Assembly: GCA_947370975.1 (NCBI GenBank)
Contig: CANBNG010000023.1
Span: 1-60,367 of the forward strand
Source: Beijerinckiaceae bacterium
GTDB lineage: Bacteria; Pseudomonadota; Alphaproteobacteria; Rhizobiales; Beijerinckiaceae
Direction: 5' to 3'
Length of the DNA stretch: 60,367 nt
Notes under the pieces: generated by a model
The model's database searches: none
Told to the model about the DNA's origin: nothing
The model's input: the letters and a program-made list of their open reading frames with translations, nothing else
In this document: piece after piece, positions 35,919-42,827 of the stretch
Position numbering within the stretch: position 1 is the stretch's first letter
Layout of the letters: every line of letters starts with the position of its first letter
Translations under genes and position numbers: made by a program

Positions 35919-37055
35919 ATGCCGTGGAATAATCAGACCGGCGGCGGTCCCTGGAAACCCGGCCCGCGCGGGCCGTGGGGGCAGGGCCCCAGCGGTGGTG
36001 GCAATGGTGGCGGATCGCCCCCTGACCTCGAAGACCTTCTGCGGCGCGGCCAGGACCGCTTGCGGCAAGCCATGCCGGGCGGCTTTTCCGGCGGGCGCGG
36101 CATCCTTGTGTTCGGCGCGCTGGCCGTTGCGGCCTGGTTGGCGAGCGGCTTCTATATCGTTGGCCCCAACGAGGCCGGCCTTAACATGATCTTTGGCCGC
36201 TATGCGTCCAAGACCACGTCGGGCCTCAATTACAATTGGCCCTATCCCATCGGGGCCGTGAACAAGCTTCAGGTCACGGACCGCAATTCGATTGAAGTCG
36301 GCTTTGTCACGCGCGAGGACTCGCGCCGCGGCAATGTGCAGACGCAGATCGACGTGCCGGAAGAAAGCCTGATGCTCACGGGCGATGAAAATATCGCCGA
36401 CGTGAAATTCCGCGTCATCTGGCAGATCGATCCGGTGCGTCCGGAAGATTTCGCCTTCAATGTGCGTGAACCGCGCGAGACGGTGAAGGCGGTGGCCGAA
36501 AGCGTCATGCGCGAAATCGTCGGCCGCACGCAGATCCAGCGCATCCTGACCGCCGAGCGCAAGCTCATCGAGCCGGCCGCGCAGGAGCTGACGCAAAAGG
36601 TGCTCAACGATTACAAGGCCGGCGTGCTGATCTTGCAGGTGCAATTGCTCTCTGTCGATCCGCCCGAACAGGTTGTTGCAGCCTTCCGCGATGTGACTGC
36701 GGCACAGCAGGATCTTGATCGCTTGCGCAATGAGGCCGAGGCCTATGCCAATCGCGTCGTGCCGGAAGCACGCGGCGATGCCGCCCGCATTCTGCAGGAG
36801 GCCGAAGGCTATCGCGAGCAGACCGTGAACCAGGCCAAGGGTCAGGCCTCGCGTTTCACCCAAGTCTACAAGCAATATGTGAATGCCCCCGATGTCACGC
36901 GCGAGCGTCTCTATCTCGAGACGATGGAGCGTGTGCTTGAAGGCATGAACAAGGTCATCGTCGACCAGAATGGCGGCTCGGGTGTTGTGCCCTATCTGCC
37001 GTTGCAGGGGCTTGGAACTCCGGCGCCGCAGCCCGGTCAGGGAGGCGCACGATGA
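35919..37055 (+). CDS. hflK: FtsH protease modulator HflK
   Basis: 378-residue SPFH/band 7 protein that, with HflC, forms the cage around the FtsH protease in the inner membrane. The Gly/Pro/Trp-rich cytoplasmic N-terminus is followed by one membrane segment (about 61-80: GILVFGALAVAAWLASGFYI). The SPFH domain begins GPNEAGLNMIFGRY and is followed by a coiled coil. A strong AGGAGAGG precedes the ATG. It overlaps hflC by ATGA. Confidence 0.94.
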   Translation: MPWNNQTGGGPWKPGPRGPWGQGPSGGGNGGGSPPDLEDLLRRGQDRLRQAMPGGFSGGRGILVFGALAVAAWLASGFYIVGPNEAGLNMIFGRYASKTTSGLNYNWPYPIGAVNKLQVTDRNSIEVGFVTREDSRRGNVQTQIDVPEESLMLTGDENIADVKFRVIWQIDPVRPEDFAFNVREPRETVKAVAESVMREIVGRTQIQRILTAERKLIEPAAQELTQKVLNDYKAGVLILQVQLLSVDPPEQVVAAFRDVTAAQQDLDRLRNEAEAYANRVVPEARGDAARILQEAEGYREQTVNQAKGQASRFTQVYKQYVNAPDVTRERLYLETMERVLEGMNKVIVDQNGGSGVVPYLPLQGLGTPAPQPGQGGAR

Positions 37056-37957
37056 AATATCCCTTGGGGCCGATGATCGCCCTCGCGCTGCTTGTCATCA
37101 TCGCGGTGATCGGCGGCGGCTCTCTCTACACCATTGGCCAGAACCAGCAGGCACTCGTGCTGCGGCTAGGCGAACCCATCCCCGGCAGGGCGCTCGTCAA
37201 CACGCCGGGGCTGCATGCCAAGATTCCGTTCATCGAGACCGTTACGCTGCTCGACCGCCGGATTCTCGATCTTGAAACGCCCAAGCAGGAAGTGCTGGCG
37301 TCCGACAACAATCGCATCGAGGTCGATGCTTTTCTGCGCTACCGCATTGTTGACGCTTTGCGCTTCTATCAGACGGTGGGAACGATCCAGCGGGCCAACA
37401 ACCAGCTGGGTTCGGTGCTGAGTTCCGCGCTCCGCCGTGTGCTGGGCGAGGCCACCATGATCCAGATCGTCCGCGAGGGCCGCTCGACCTTGATGGTTGG
37501 CATTCGCGATCTGGTGAATACGGAATCGGCACGCATTGGCGTCGAGGTCATCGATGTGCGCATTCGTCGCGCCGATCTGCCGCGGCAGATTTCGGAGCGG
37601 GTGTTTGACCGCATGAAGACCGAACGCGCCCGTGAAGCGGCAGAATTCCGCGCTCAAGGTTCCGAACAGGCGCAGAAGATCCGCGCCCGTGCCGACCGCG
37701 ACGTGGTGGTGTTGCGCGCCGATGCGCAGCGCCAGGCCGATCAGACGCGCGGCGAGGGCGATGGCGAAAGAAACCGCATTTTTGCGGAAGCCTATAATCA
37801 GGACCCTAATTTCTTCGCATTTTACCGGTCCATGCAGGCTTACGAGACAGGGTTGAAGGCGGGCGATACGCGCCTCATTCTCAGCCCCACCTCGGACTTC
37901 TTCCGTTTCTTCGGCCAACCTTCGGGCAAGCGCCCCGAGGCAGCGGCCAAGCCCTAG
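37052..37957 (+). CDS. hflC: FtsH protease modulator HflC
   Basis: 301-residue partner of HflK, with an N-terminal membrane segment (about residues 6-25) and an SPFH domain (TIGQNQQALVLRLGEPI, GLHAKIPFIETVTLLDRR). A helical coiled coil ends near the conserved FFRFFG. It is translationally coupled to hflK. A perfect 13-base tandem duplication (AAGCCCTAGTTCG twice, 37949-37974) covers its last codons and stop; it adds no residues because the first TAG is used. Confidence 0.94.
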   Translation: MKYPLGPMIALALLVIIAVIGGGSLYTIGQNQQALVLRLGEPIPGRALVNTPGLHAKIPFIETVTLLDRRILDLETPKQEVLASDNNRIEVDAFLRYRIVDALRFYQTVGTIQRANNQLGSVLSSALRRVLGEATMIQIVREGRSTLMVGIRDLVNTESARIGVEVIDVRIRRADLPRQISERVFDRMKTERAREAAEFRAQGSEQAQKIRARADRDVVVLRADAQRQADQTRGEGDGERNRIFAEAYNQDPNFFAFYRSMQAYETGLKAGDTRLILSPTSDFFRFFGQPSGKRPEAAAKP

Positions 37958-38012
37958 TTCGAAGCCCTAGTTCGGGCGGGCTTGCATCTGAGGAAACTGA
38001 ACATAATTTCGC

Positions 38013-38040
38013 GTGACGGGCATAAGTGCCCGTCACATTC
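38013..38040 (+). terminator. Hairpin after hflC
   Basis: A perfect ten-base-pair stem, GTGACGGGCA with TGCCCGTCAC, closes a four-base loop (TAAG) 55 bases past the hflC stop. It is followed by ATTCTGTTT, a weak T tract. It probably ends the thyA-dfrA-hflKC transcript before the Do-type protease gene. Confidence 0.65.
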
Positions 38041-38107
38041 TGTTTATGGTGACCTAAGTTGACCCCGCCGGTGGGGTGTACCGCGAAACTTCTGGAGGTA
38101 GGCCCCT

Positions 38108-39640
38108 ATGGGTGTCCGCTCGCATTTGATGTCCTTGACCTCGCGCAGCCTCGTTCTGCGTCCTGTCACTCTCGCTGTGGCCGTTGGCCTCGCGCTTGGT
38201 CCGCTCGCCCCCGTCGTGGCGCAGGCGCGCAGCGCGCCCGAAAGTTTTGCCGATCTCGCCGATGATGTCAGCGCGGCGGTGGTGAATATTTCGGCCGCGC
38301 AGACGGTGGAAGACAAGCGCGTCGGCTTGCCCAACCTCCCGCCGGGCACGCCGTTCGACGATCTGTTCGAGGAATTCTTCAAGCGCCGTCAGGGGCAGGG
38401 CGGTGGCGGTGGCGAAGAAAGCCAGCGCCCGGCGCCGCGCCAGCAGCGCCGCTCCAGCTCGCTCGGCTCGGGCTTTGTGATCGATTCCGCTGGCATCGTG
38501 ATCACCAATAATCACGTCATTGCGGATGCAAACGACATTACGGTCATCTTCACCGACGGGCAGAAGCTCAAGGCCGAGATCATCGGCAAGGATGCCAAGG
38601 TCGATATTGCCGTGCTGCGCGTGAAGCCCGACAAGCCGCTGAAGGCTGTAAAATTCGGTGACAGCGAGAAGATGCGCGTCGGCCAATGGGTGATGGCGGT
38701 CGGCAATCCCTTCGGGCTTGGCGGCACCGTGACGGCGGGCATTGTGTCCGCGCGCAATCGCAACATCGATAGCGGCCCCTACGACAATTACATCCAGACG
38801 GATGCCTCCATCAACAAGGGCAATTCCGGCGGGCCCTTGTTCAACATGGAGGGCGAGGTCATCGGCGTGAATACGGCGATTCTGTCACCCTCGGGCGGCT
38901 CGGTCGGCATTGGCTTTGCCACGCCCTCGGCAACGGTTGCCCCCATCATCGAGCAATTGCAGCAGTTCGGCGAAACCCGTCGCGGCTGGCTCGGCGTGCG
39001 CATCCAGAACGTCGATGATGCGATTGCTGAATCGCTCAAGCTTGGCTCCGCGCGCGGTGCGCTCGTTGCCGTTGTCGACGACAAGGGCCCGGGCAAGCCC
39101 GCAGGTCTCAAGGCCGGCGACGTGATCCTGAAGTTTGATGGCAAGGACGTGAAGGAATCGCGCGACCTGCCCAAGCTTGTCGCGGCAACGACAGTGGGCA
39201 AGGAAGTCAACGTGCTCGTCATGCGCGATGGCAAGGAAGTGCCGCTCAAGGTCACGCTCGGTCGTCTTGAAGACGGCGAAAAGCAGGCCTCGCTCGAGAA
39301 GAAATCCCTGACGGACGAAAGCAAGCCCGGTCGCTCGGTCGTGCAAAAGGCGCTCGGCATGGAGTTTGGTTCGCTCGATCCCGATGCGCGCAAGCGCTTC
39401 AGCATCAAGGAGAGCGTCAAGGGCGTGGTCGTCACCAGCGTCGAGGCCAATTCGGCAGCCGCCGAAAAGCGCATCGTGGCAGGCGATACGATTGTCGAGA
39501 TCAATCAGGAGGCGGTGACCAAGCCCGCCGACATTGCAGCGCGCACGAAAGCGCTCAAGGATGCAGGCCGCAAATCGGCGCTCTTCCTTGTGGCCAATGC
39601 GCAAGGCGATGTGCGCTTTGTGGCTCTGACGCTCGAGTGA
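38108..39640 (+). CDS. degP: Do/DegP-type periplasmic serine protease
   Basis: 510-residue HtrA-family protease for quality control of envelope proteins. A signal peptide (about residues 1-42) is followed by the trypsin-like domain with His136 (NNHVI), Asp166 (KVDIAVL) and the nucleophile Ser240 (GNSGGPLF), then two PDZ domains (from about 295 and 415). The Gly/Gln-rich insert after FKRRQGQ is the LA-loop region. It starts after CTGGAGGTAGG. DegP, DegQ and MucD cannot be told apart by eye. It lies after hflKC, with which it shares a role. Confidence 0.93.
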   Translation: MGVRSHLMSLTSRSLVLRPVTLAVAVGLALGPLAPVVAQARSAPESFADLADDVSAAVVNISAAQTVEDKRVGLPNLPPGTPFDDLFEEFFKRRQGQGGGGGEESQRPAPRQQRRSSSLGSGFVIDSAGIVITNNHVIADANDITVIFTDGQKLKAEIIGKDAKVDIAVLRVKPDKPLKAVKFGDSEKMRVGQWVMAVGNPFGLGGTVTAGIVSARNRNIDSGPYDNYIQTDASINKGNSGGPLFNMEGEVIGVNTAILSPSGGSVGIGFATPSATVAPIIEQLQQFGETRRGWLGVRIQNVDDAIAESLKLGSARGALVAVVDDKGPGKPAGLKAGDVILKFDGKDVKESRDLPKLVAATTVGKEVNVLVMRDGKEVPLKVTLGRLEDGEKQASLEKKSLTDESKPGRSVVQKALGMEFGSLDPDARKRFSIKESVKGVVVTSVEANSAAAEKRIVAGDTIVEINQEAVTKPADIAARTKALKDAGRKSALFLVANAQGDVRFVALTLE

Positions 39641-39654
39641 GTGTTGCAGACCCT

Positions 39655-39755
39655 CTCCCGGCAGGAGAGGGTGGACGCGAAGCGGCCGGGTGAGGGGTGA
39701 CCCCTCATCAGTCTGCTTCGCAGACAGCTTCTCCCCAAGGGGAGAAGCAGGTTGC
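39655..39755. repeat. Mosaic palindromic repeat, second copy
   Basis: The gap between the protease and serB 3' ends holds ACCCTCTCCCGGCAGGAGAGGGT, then GGTGAGGGGTGACCCCTCAT, GTCTGC-TTC-GCAGAC and CTTCTCCCC-AA-GGGGAGAAG. These are the same modules, in another order, as those after the aminopeptidase gene at 26.9 kb. The hairpins may act as a two-way terminator. Confidence 0.75.
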
Positions 39756-39767
39756 GCATGGTTTGGT

Positions 39768-40667
39768 TCAGTCTCTTGCAAACTCGCTTTGCTTGTAGCC
39801 TTGCGCATACAGCAGCGCGGTCAGATCGGCATGATCGATGCGTGCGTGAGCTGCTGCCGCGACGGCGGGCTTGGCGTAGAAAGCCACCCCGAGCCCCGCT
39901 TCGCCGAGCATGGCGAGATCATTGGCGCCATCGCCCACCGCCATCGTGTCGTCATGCGTCAAGCCATGGCGTTCGCGCAGTTCGATGAGCGAGGCGAGCT
40001 TGGCTTCCTTGCCCAGAATTGGTTCGGACACGAAGCCAGCGAAGCGGTCGTCTTCGACGATCAGCACATTGGCGCGGTTTTCATGAAAGCCGATGGCGTC
40101 CGCCACTTTCGCGGTGAAGAGCGTGAAGCCGCCCGAGACCAGCGCCGTATGCGCGCCATGCGCGCGCATGGTGCGAACGAGTTCGCGCCCGCCCGGCGTC
40201 AACGTGATGCGCTCGGCAATGACTTGCGCCACGATTTTTGCGTCAAGCCCGCGCAACAAGGCGACGCGCTCGCGCAGCGCCGGCTCGAATTCGATCTCGC
40301 CGCGCATGGCGCGTTCGGTAATCGCCGAGACATGCTCTTTCATGCCGACATAATCGGCGAGCTCGTCGATGCATTCCTGCCCGATCATGGTGGAATCCAT
40401 ATCGGCCAGAAACAGCTTCTTGCGGCGTGTGGCCGCGACCTGCACGATCACATCGAGCGGGGCCGCGCCAAGAGCCAAACGGACGTGCTCTGCAAGCGCG
40501 CGGTTGTCTGGCGCGCCCTCAGGTGCGAAATGGATGTCGGCGGCAATGTTTGGGGCCAGCCACTCGATGGGCCCGGCGCCGGGCAGCGCTTCGGCCGCGC
40601 GGGCAAGGAGCGCCGCGTCGAGCGCGGGGCGGGCAGGATTGGACACGATGGTTGCGACATGCGTCAT
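39768..40667 (-). CDS. serB: Phosphoserine phosphatase SerB
   Basis: 299-residue HAD-superfamily enzyme that makes L-serine from phosphoserine. The catalytic motif DMDSTMI contains the nucleophile Asp89 and Asp91. Motif II Ser is in ALVSGGFT, and motif III Asp in AVGDGANDLAML. An N-terminal ACT-like domain of about 80 residues precedes the phosphatase core, as in other proteobacterial SerB. It diverges from miaA, with 39 bases between the starts. Confidence 0.94.
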   Translation of the reverse strand: MTHVATIVSNPARPALDAALLARAAEALPGAGPIEWLAPNIAADIHFAPEGAPDNRALAEHVRLALGAAPLDVIVQVAATRRKKLFLADMDSTMIGQECIDELADYVGMKEHVSAITERAMRGEIEFEPALRERVALLRGLDAKIVAQVIAERITLTPGGRELVRTMRAHGAHTALVSGGFTLFTAKVADAIGFHENRANVLIVEDDRFAGFVSEPILGKEAKLASLIELRERHGLTHDDTMAVGDGANDLAMLGEAGLGVAFYAKPAVAAAAHARIDHADLTALLYAQGYKQSEFARD

Positions 40668-40706
40668 GTCTTGTGCATCTCTTTTTCAACGCCCGAGGCG
40701 TAAGCC

Positions 40707-41633
40707 ATGATTTCTGCCCTTCTCATCGCAGGACCGACGGCAAGCGGCAAGTCCGCGCTGGCAATCCGCCTCGCGCAGGCCACAGGCGGGGTCGTGGTCA
40801 ATGCCGATTCCATGCAGGTCTATGCCGATCTGCGGATCATCACCGCGCGCCCAAGCCTTGAGGAAGAGGCCAGCGCCCCGCATAGGCTCTTTGGCCATGT
40901 CGATGGCAGCGTGAATTTCTCTGTCGGCAAATGGGTGGAGGAGGCGCGCATCCTGCTGGCGGAGCTCGCGGCGCAAGGTCGCCTGCCCATCATCACGGGC
41001 GGCACCGGCATGTATTTCAAGGCCCTGCTGCGCGGGCTCTCGGATATTCCGGCTGTGCCCGACGACGTGCGCGCACAGGTGCGGGCGCAGGCCGAGGGAA
41101 TGACCGCGCCCGAGCTGCACGCACGCCTCGCCCTCAACGATCCAGCGACCGCGGCGCGGCTGCGCCCGAGCGATCCCCAGCGCATCCTGCGCGCGCTGGA
41201 GGTCTATGCGGCCACCGGCCAGCCGCTCGCCTCCTTCCAGGAGCGCCGCGCCCCGCCGTTGCTCAATCCCGCCACCGCGCGCGCCTTTTTCCTCGCGCCT
41301 GAGCGTGAAGCTTTAAAGGCGCGCATCGATGCGCGGTTCGAGGCGATGATGGGGCAGGGCGCCATGCAGGAGGTGGAGGCGCTGGCCGCGCGCGGACTGG
41401 ACCCGGCCCTGCCGGTGATGCGCGCCCATGGCGTGCCCGGCCTCATCGCATATCTGGCCGGCCAGACGACGCTGCCCGAGGCCATTGCAAGGGGCCAGCG
41501 CGACACGCGCGCCTACGCCAAGCGCCAATTCACCTTCGTGCGCCACCAGCTGCCGGAGTTCCAGATGGTGGCCCCGGAGGCGGCGTGGGAGGCTGTGAGC
41601 GGGGCGCTCCACTCGCTATCAAGTCGCGTCTAG
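40707..41633 (+). CDS. miaA: tRNA dimethylallyltransferase MiaA
   Basis: 308-residue enzyme that prenylates A37 of tRNAs reading UNN codons. The P-loop GPTASGKS is at 9-16, followed by NADSMQVY and the ITARPS segment. The middle GGTGMYFKALLRGLSDIP and the C-terminal DTRAYAKRQFTFVR are characteristic. The last 15 bases overlap the convergent fic gene. serB-miaA followed by ilvB is a common order in Hyphomicrobiales, so the fic locus between them looks like an insertion. Confidence 0.95.
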   Translation: MISALLIAGPTASGKSALAIRLAQATGGVVVNADSMQVYADLRIITARPSLEEEASAPHRLFGHVDGSVNFSVGKWVEEARILLAELAAQGRLPIITGGTGMYFKALLRGLSDIPAVPDDVRAQVRAQAEGMTAPELHARLALNDPATAARLRPSDPQRILRALEVYAATGQPLASFQERRAPPLLNPATARAFFLAPEREALKARIDARFEAMMGQGAMQEVEALAARGLDPALPVMRAHGVPGLIAYLAGQTTLPEAIARGQRDTRAYAKRQFTFVRHQLPEFQMVAPEAAWEAVSGALHSLSSRV

Positions 41634-42215
41634 AAGTTGAGCCTCTACCAACTCGGCGAGGTACTGGTCCATTTCCGTCAAGTCATAGTGACCAGCGACC
41701 CACGCAGCGTCGGCGGACCGCAGCGCCTGGACGTAGGACCATCGGCTTTCTCGGATTCTCTCGGGTACGATTCTTCGCCCGCTTAGCAGGGCGCCCGATC
41801 TTACACAGAGCAAATAATAGCAAACTGCTCGCGCGGTTCGCCCGTTTCCCTCGACGAACGGGTGGATCCAATTCAGTCGCCAGATCCCGTAGGAGGCCAG
41901 CTGTGTAGGAGTCAGGACAAACCAGTTTTCGTGAACAAAGGACACGAATCTATCCATTAGATCGTGAACATCCGCGTAGTGAGGAGGTATGTGGCTGCCC
42001 ACATAAATGGGCTCTTTACGGAATCTCCCGCCGCATTCAGAAATATTTGCTACGGCAATGTGATTGAGAGACCAAAGGAAGTATTTATCGAATGCCGCTG
42101 GTCCCTTCTGTATTCCTATCTCAATGCAATTAAGGAGGTAATCGTATTGCCTCAGCAGGTTCTTTTCCTGCATGAGGTCAAACAGGTTCGGGTCATCAGC
42201 TTGACGAACGAGCAT
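41619..42215 (-). CDS. Fic-domain protein, probable AMP transferase toxin
   Basis: 198-residue protein with a complete Fic core HPFVEGNGRTAR at 118-129, including the catalytic His118 and the Gly/Arg anion hole. The beta-flap region GGRFRKEPIYVGSHIPPH (62-79) fits the family. Fic enzymes usually transfer AMP to a protein hydroxyl. I do not see the inhibitory (S/T)xxxE(G/N) helix at either end, so inhibition in trans is expected. Codon use is more AT-rich than in the neighbours, and the 3' end overlaps miaA by 15 bases. A small gene lies 65 bases upstream on the same strand. Confidence 0.85.
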   Translation of the reverse strand: MLVRQADDPNLFDLMQEKNLLRQYDYLLNCIEIGIQKGPAAFDKYFLWSLNHIAVANISECGGRFRKEPIYVGSHIPPHYADVHDLMDRFVSFVHENWFVLTPTQLASYGIWRLNWIHPFVEGNGRTARAVCYYLLCVRSGALLSGRRIVPERIRESRWSYVQALRSADAAWVAGHYDLTEMDQYLAELVEAQLLDAT

Positions 42216-42280
42216 GTGTAGCTGGGGGTCTTAAAACTCCCCCCTTCTTGTTAAAATGGATAAATAAAAGATTTTGAAAA

Positions 42281-42490
42281 TTAGGCCGTTACAATGCGAA
42301 TGCTACGAGATGCTTGACGCACGGATTCCTTGGTAATCGCGCTGTTCTCGGGCGCGTTACCGTAAGCAAAGCTAATCCTTTGCTCATGGATTTCGGCGTC
42401 GGAGATCTTCCGTTTCCTGGCTGCCTCGAACAGTGCGTCCAGTGCCGGACGTTCGGGTGTGCTCCCCAGAAGCGGCTTCTGCGTCGCCAT
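42281..42490 (-). CDS. Small protein upstream of fic, possible Fic inhibitor
   Basis: 69-residue protein, ATG preceded by GGGAGACTAAA, a strong ribosome binding site. The sequence is mostly polar helix: RPALDALFEAARKRKISDAE, then EQRISFAYGNAPENSAITKE. The SFAYGN stretch (40-45) has the spacing of the Fic inhibitory motif (S/T)xxxE(G/N) but Gly where Glu is expected. I vaguely recall similar small proteins with an EQRIS-YGN pattern in rhizobia, but cannot name a family. Antitoxin-first order and strand fit a class I Fic pair; the role is inferred from position. Confidence 0.5.
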   Translation of the reverse strand: MATQKPLLGSTPERPALDALFEAARKRKISDAEIHEQRISFAYGNAPENSAITKESVRQASRSIRIVTA

Positions 42491-42590
42491 TTTAGTCTCC
42501 CAATTTGGACCACAAATGAAAATCGATGATAGGCTCAGCATGGTTAAATTAAGCTGCTTGCGACGACTTGACCAGCTCTCCTTTCGTCTC

Positions 42591-42619
42591 TTGACGGGCG
42601 TCCCTACCCCTCGTAATGT
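42591..42619 (+). promoter_or_regulatory. Candidate ilvB promoter
   Basis: TTGACG (42591-42596), 17 bases, then TAATGT (42614-42619). The -35 matches the sigma-70 consensus at five of six positions; the -10 is weak. Transcription would start near 42626, just ahead of the ribosome binding site of the leader peptide. Confidence 0.45.
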
Positions 42620-42645
42620 ACGAGAAGCTGAATTGGAGAAAGCGC

Positions 42646-42681
42646 GTGCGCGCCAAGCTTATCGTATCTTCCGCGCCGTAG
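42646..42681 (+). CDS. ilvB leader peptide with Leu-Ile-Val control codons
   Basis: An 11-residue reading frame, GTG start to TAG, reads (M)RAKLIVSSAP. Codons CTT-ATC-GTA (42658-42666) place Leu, Ile and Val side by side, the three end products of the pathway, with codons that are uncommon in this GC-rich genome. GGAG at 42635-42638 lies seven bases before the GTG. The frame is open back to an ATG at 42616, but that lies upstream of the predicted transcript start and has no ribosome binding site. It precedes the attenuator and ilvB, so a role in translation-dependent attenuation is inferred. Confidence 0.6.
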   Translation: MRAKLIVSSAP

Positions 42682-42687
42682 ACGGGA

Positions 42688-42748
42688 CAGGCCAAGGGCC
42701 TGACATCCTGCCGATGGCGCGTACCGAGGCCCCCTGAGGGCCTTTTTT
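42688..42748 (+). promoter_or_regulatory. ilvB attenuator: competing hairpins ending in a terminator
   Basis: Three pairings exclude one another. CAGGCC (42688-42693) pairs with GGCCTG (42697-42702). GGGCCT (42696-42701) can pair instead with AGGCCC (42727-42732). AGGCCC can pair with GGGCCT (42738-42743), followed by a T run to 42748, forming a terminator. A further nine-pair stem joins 42646-42654, inside the leader peptide, to 42716-42724. ilvB starts 80 bases after the T run. The exact switch has not been modelled. Confidence 0.6.
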
Positions 42749-42827
42749 ATTGCCCGGAATTCCAGTTGGGCGCAGAAGACACGGGAATTTTGGCCTGCAC
42801 GCGTAAGAGACGAACGGAGCCAGAGCA

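Noticed and set aside
42459..42737. 92-residue open frame that ends inside the ilvB terminator
   Set aside because: No good start signal, and it overlaps the leader peptide and hairpins; the shorter GTG-started frame explains the region better, although a real small gene cannot be fully excluded.
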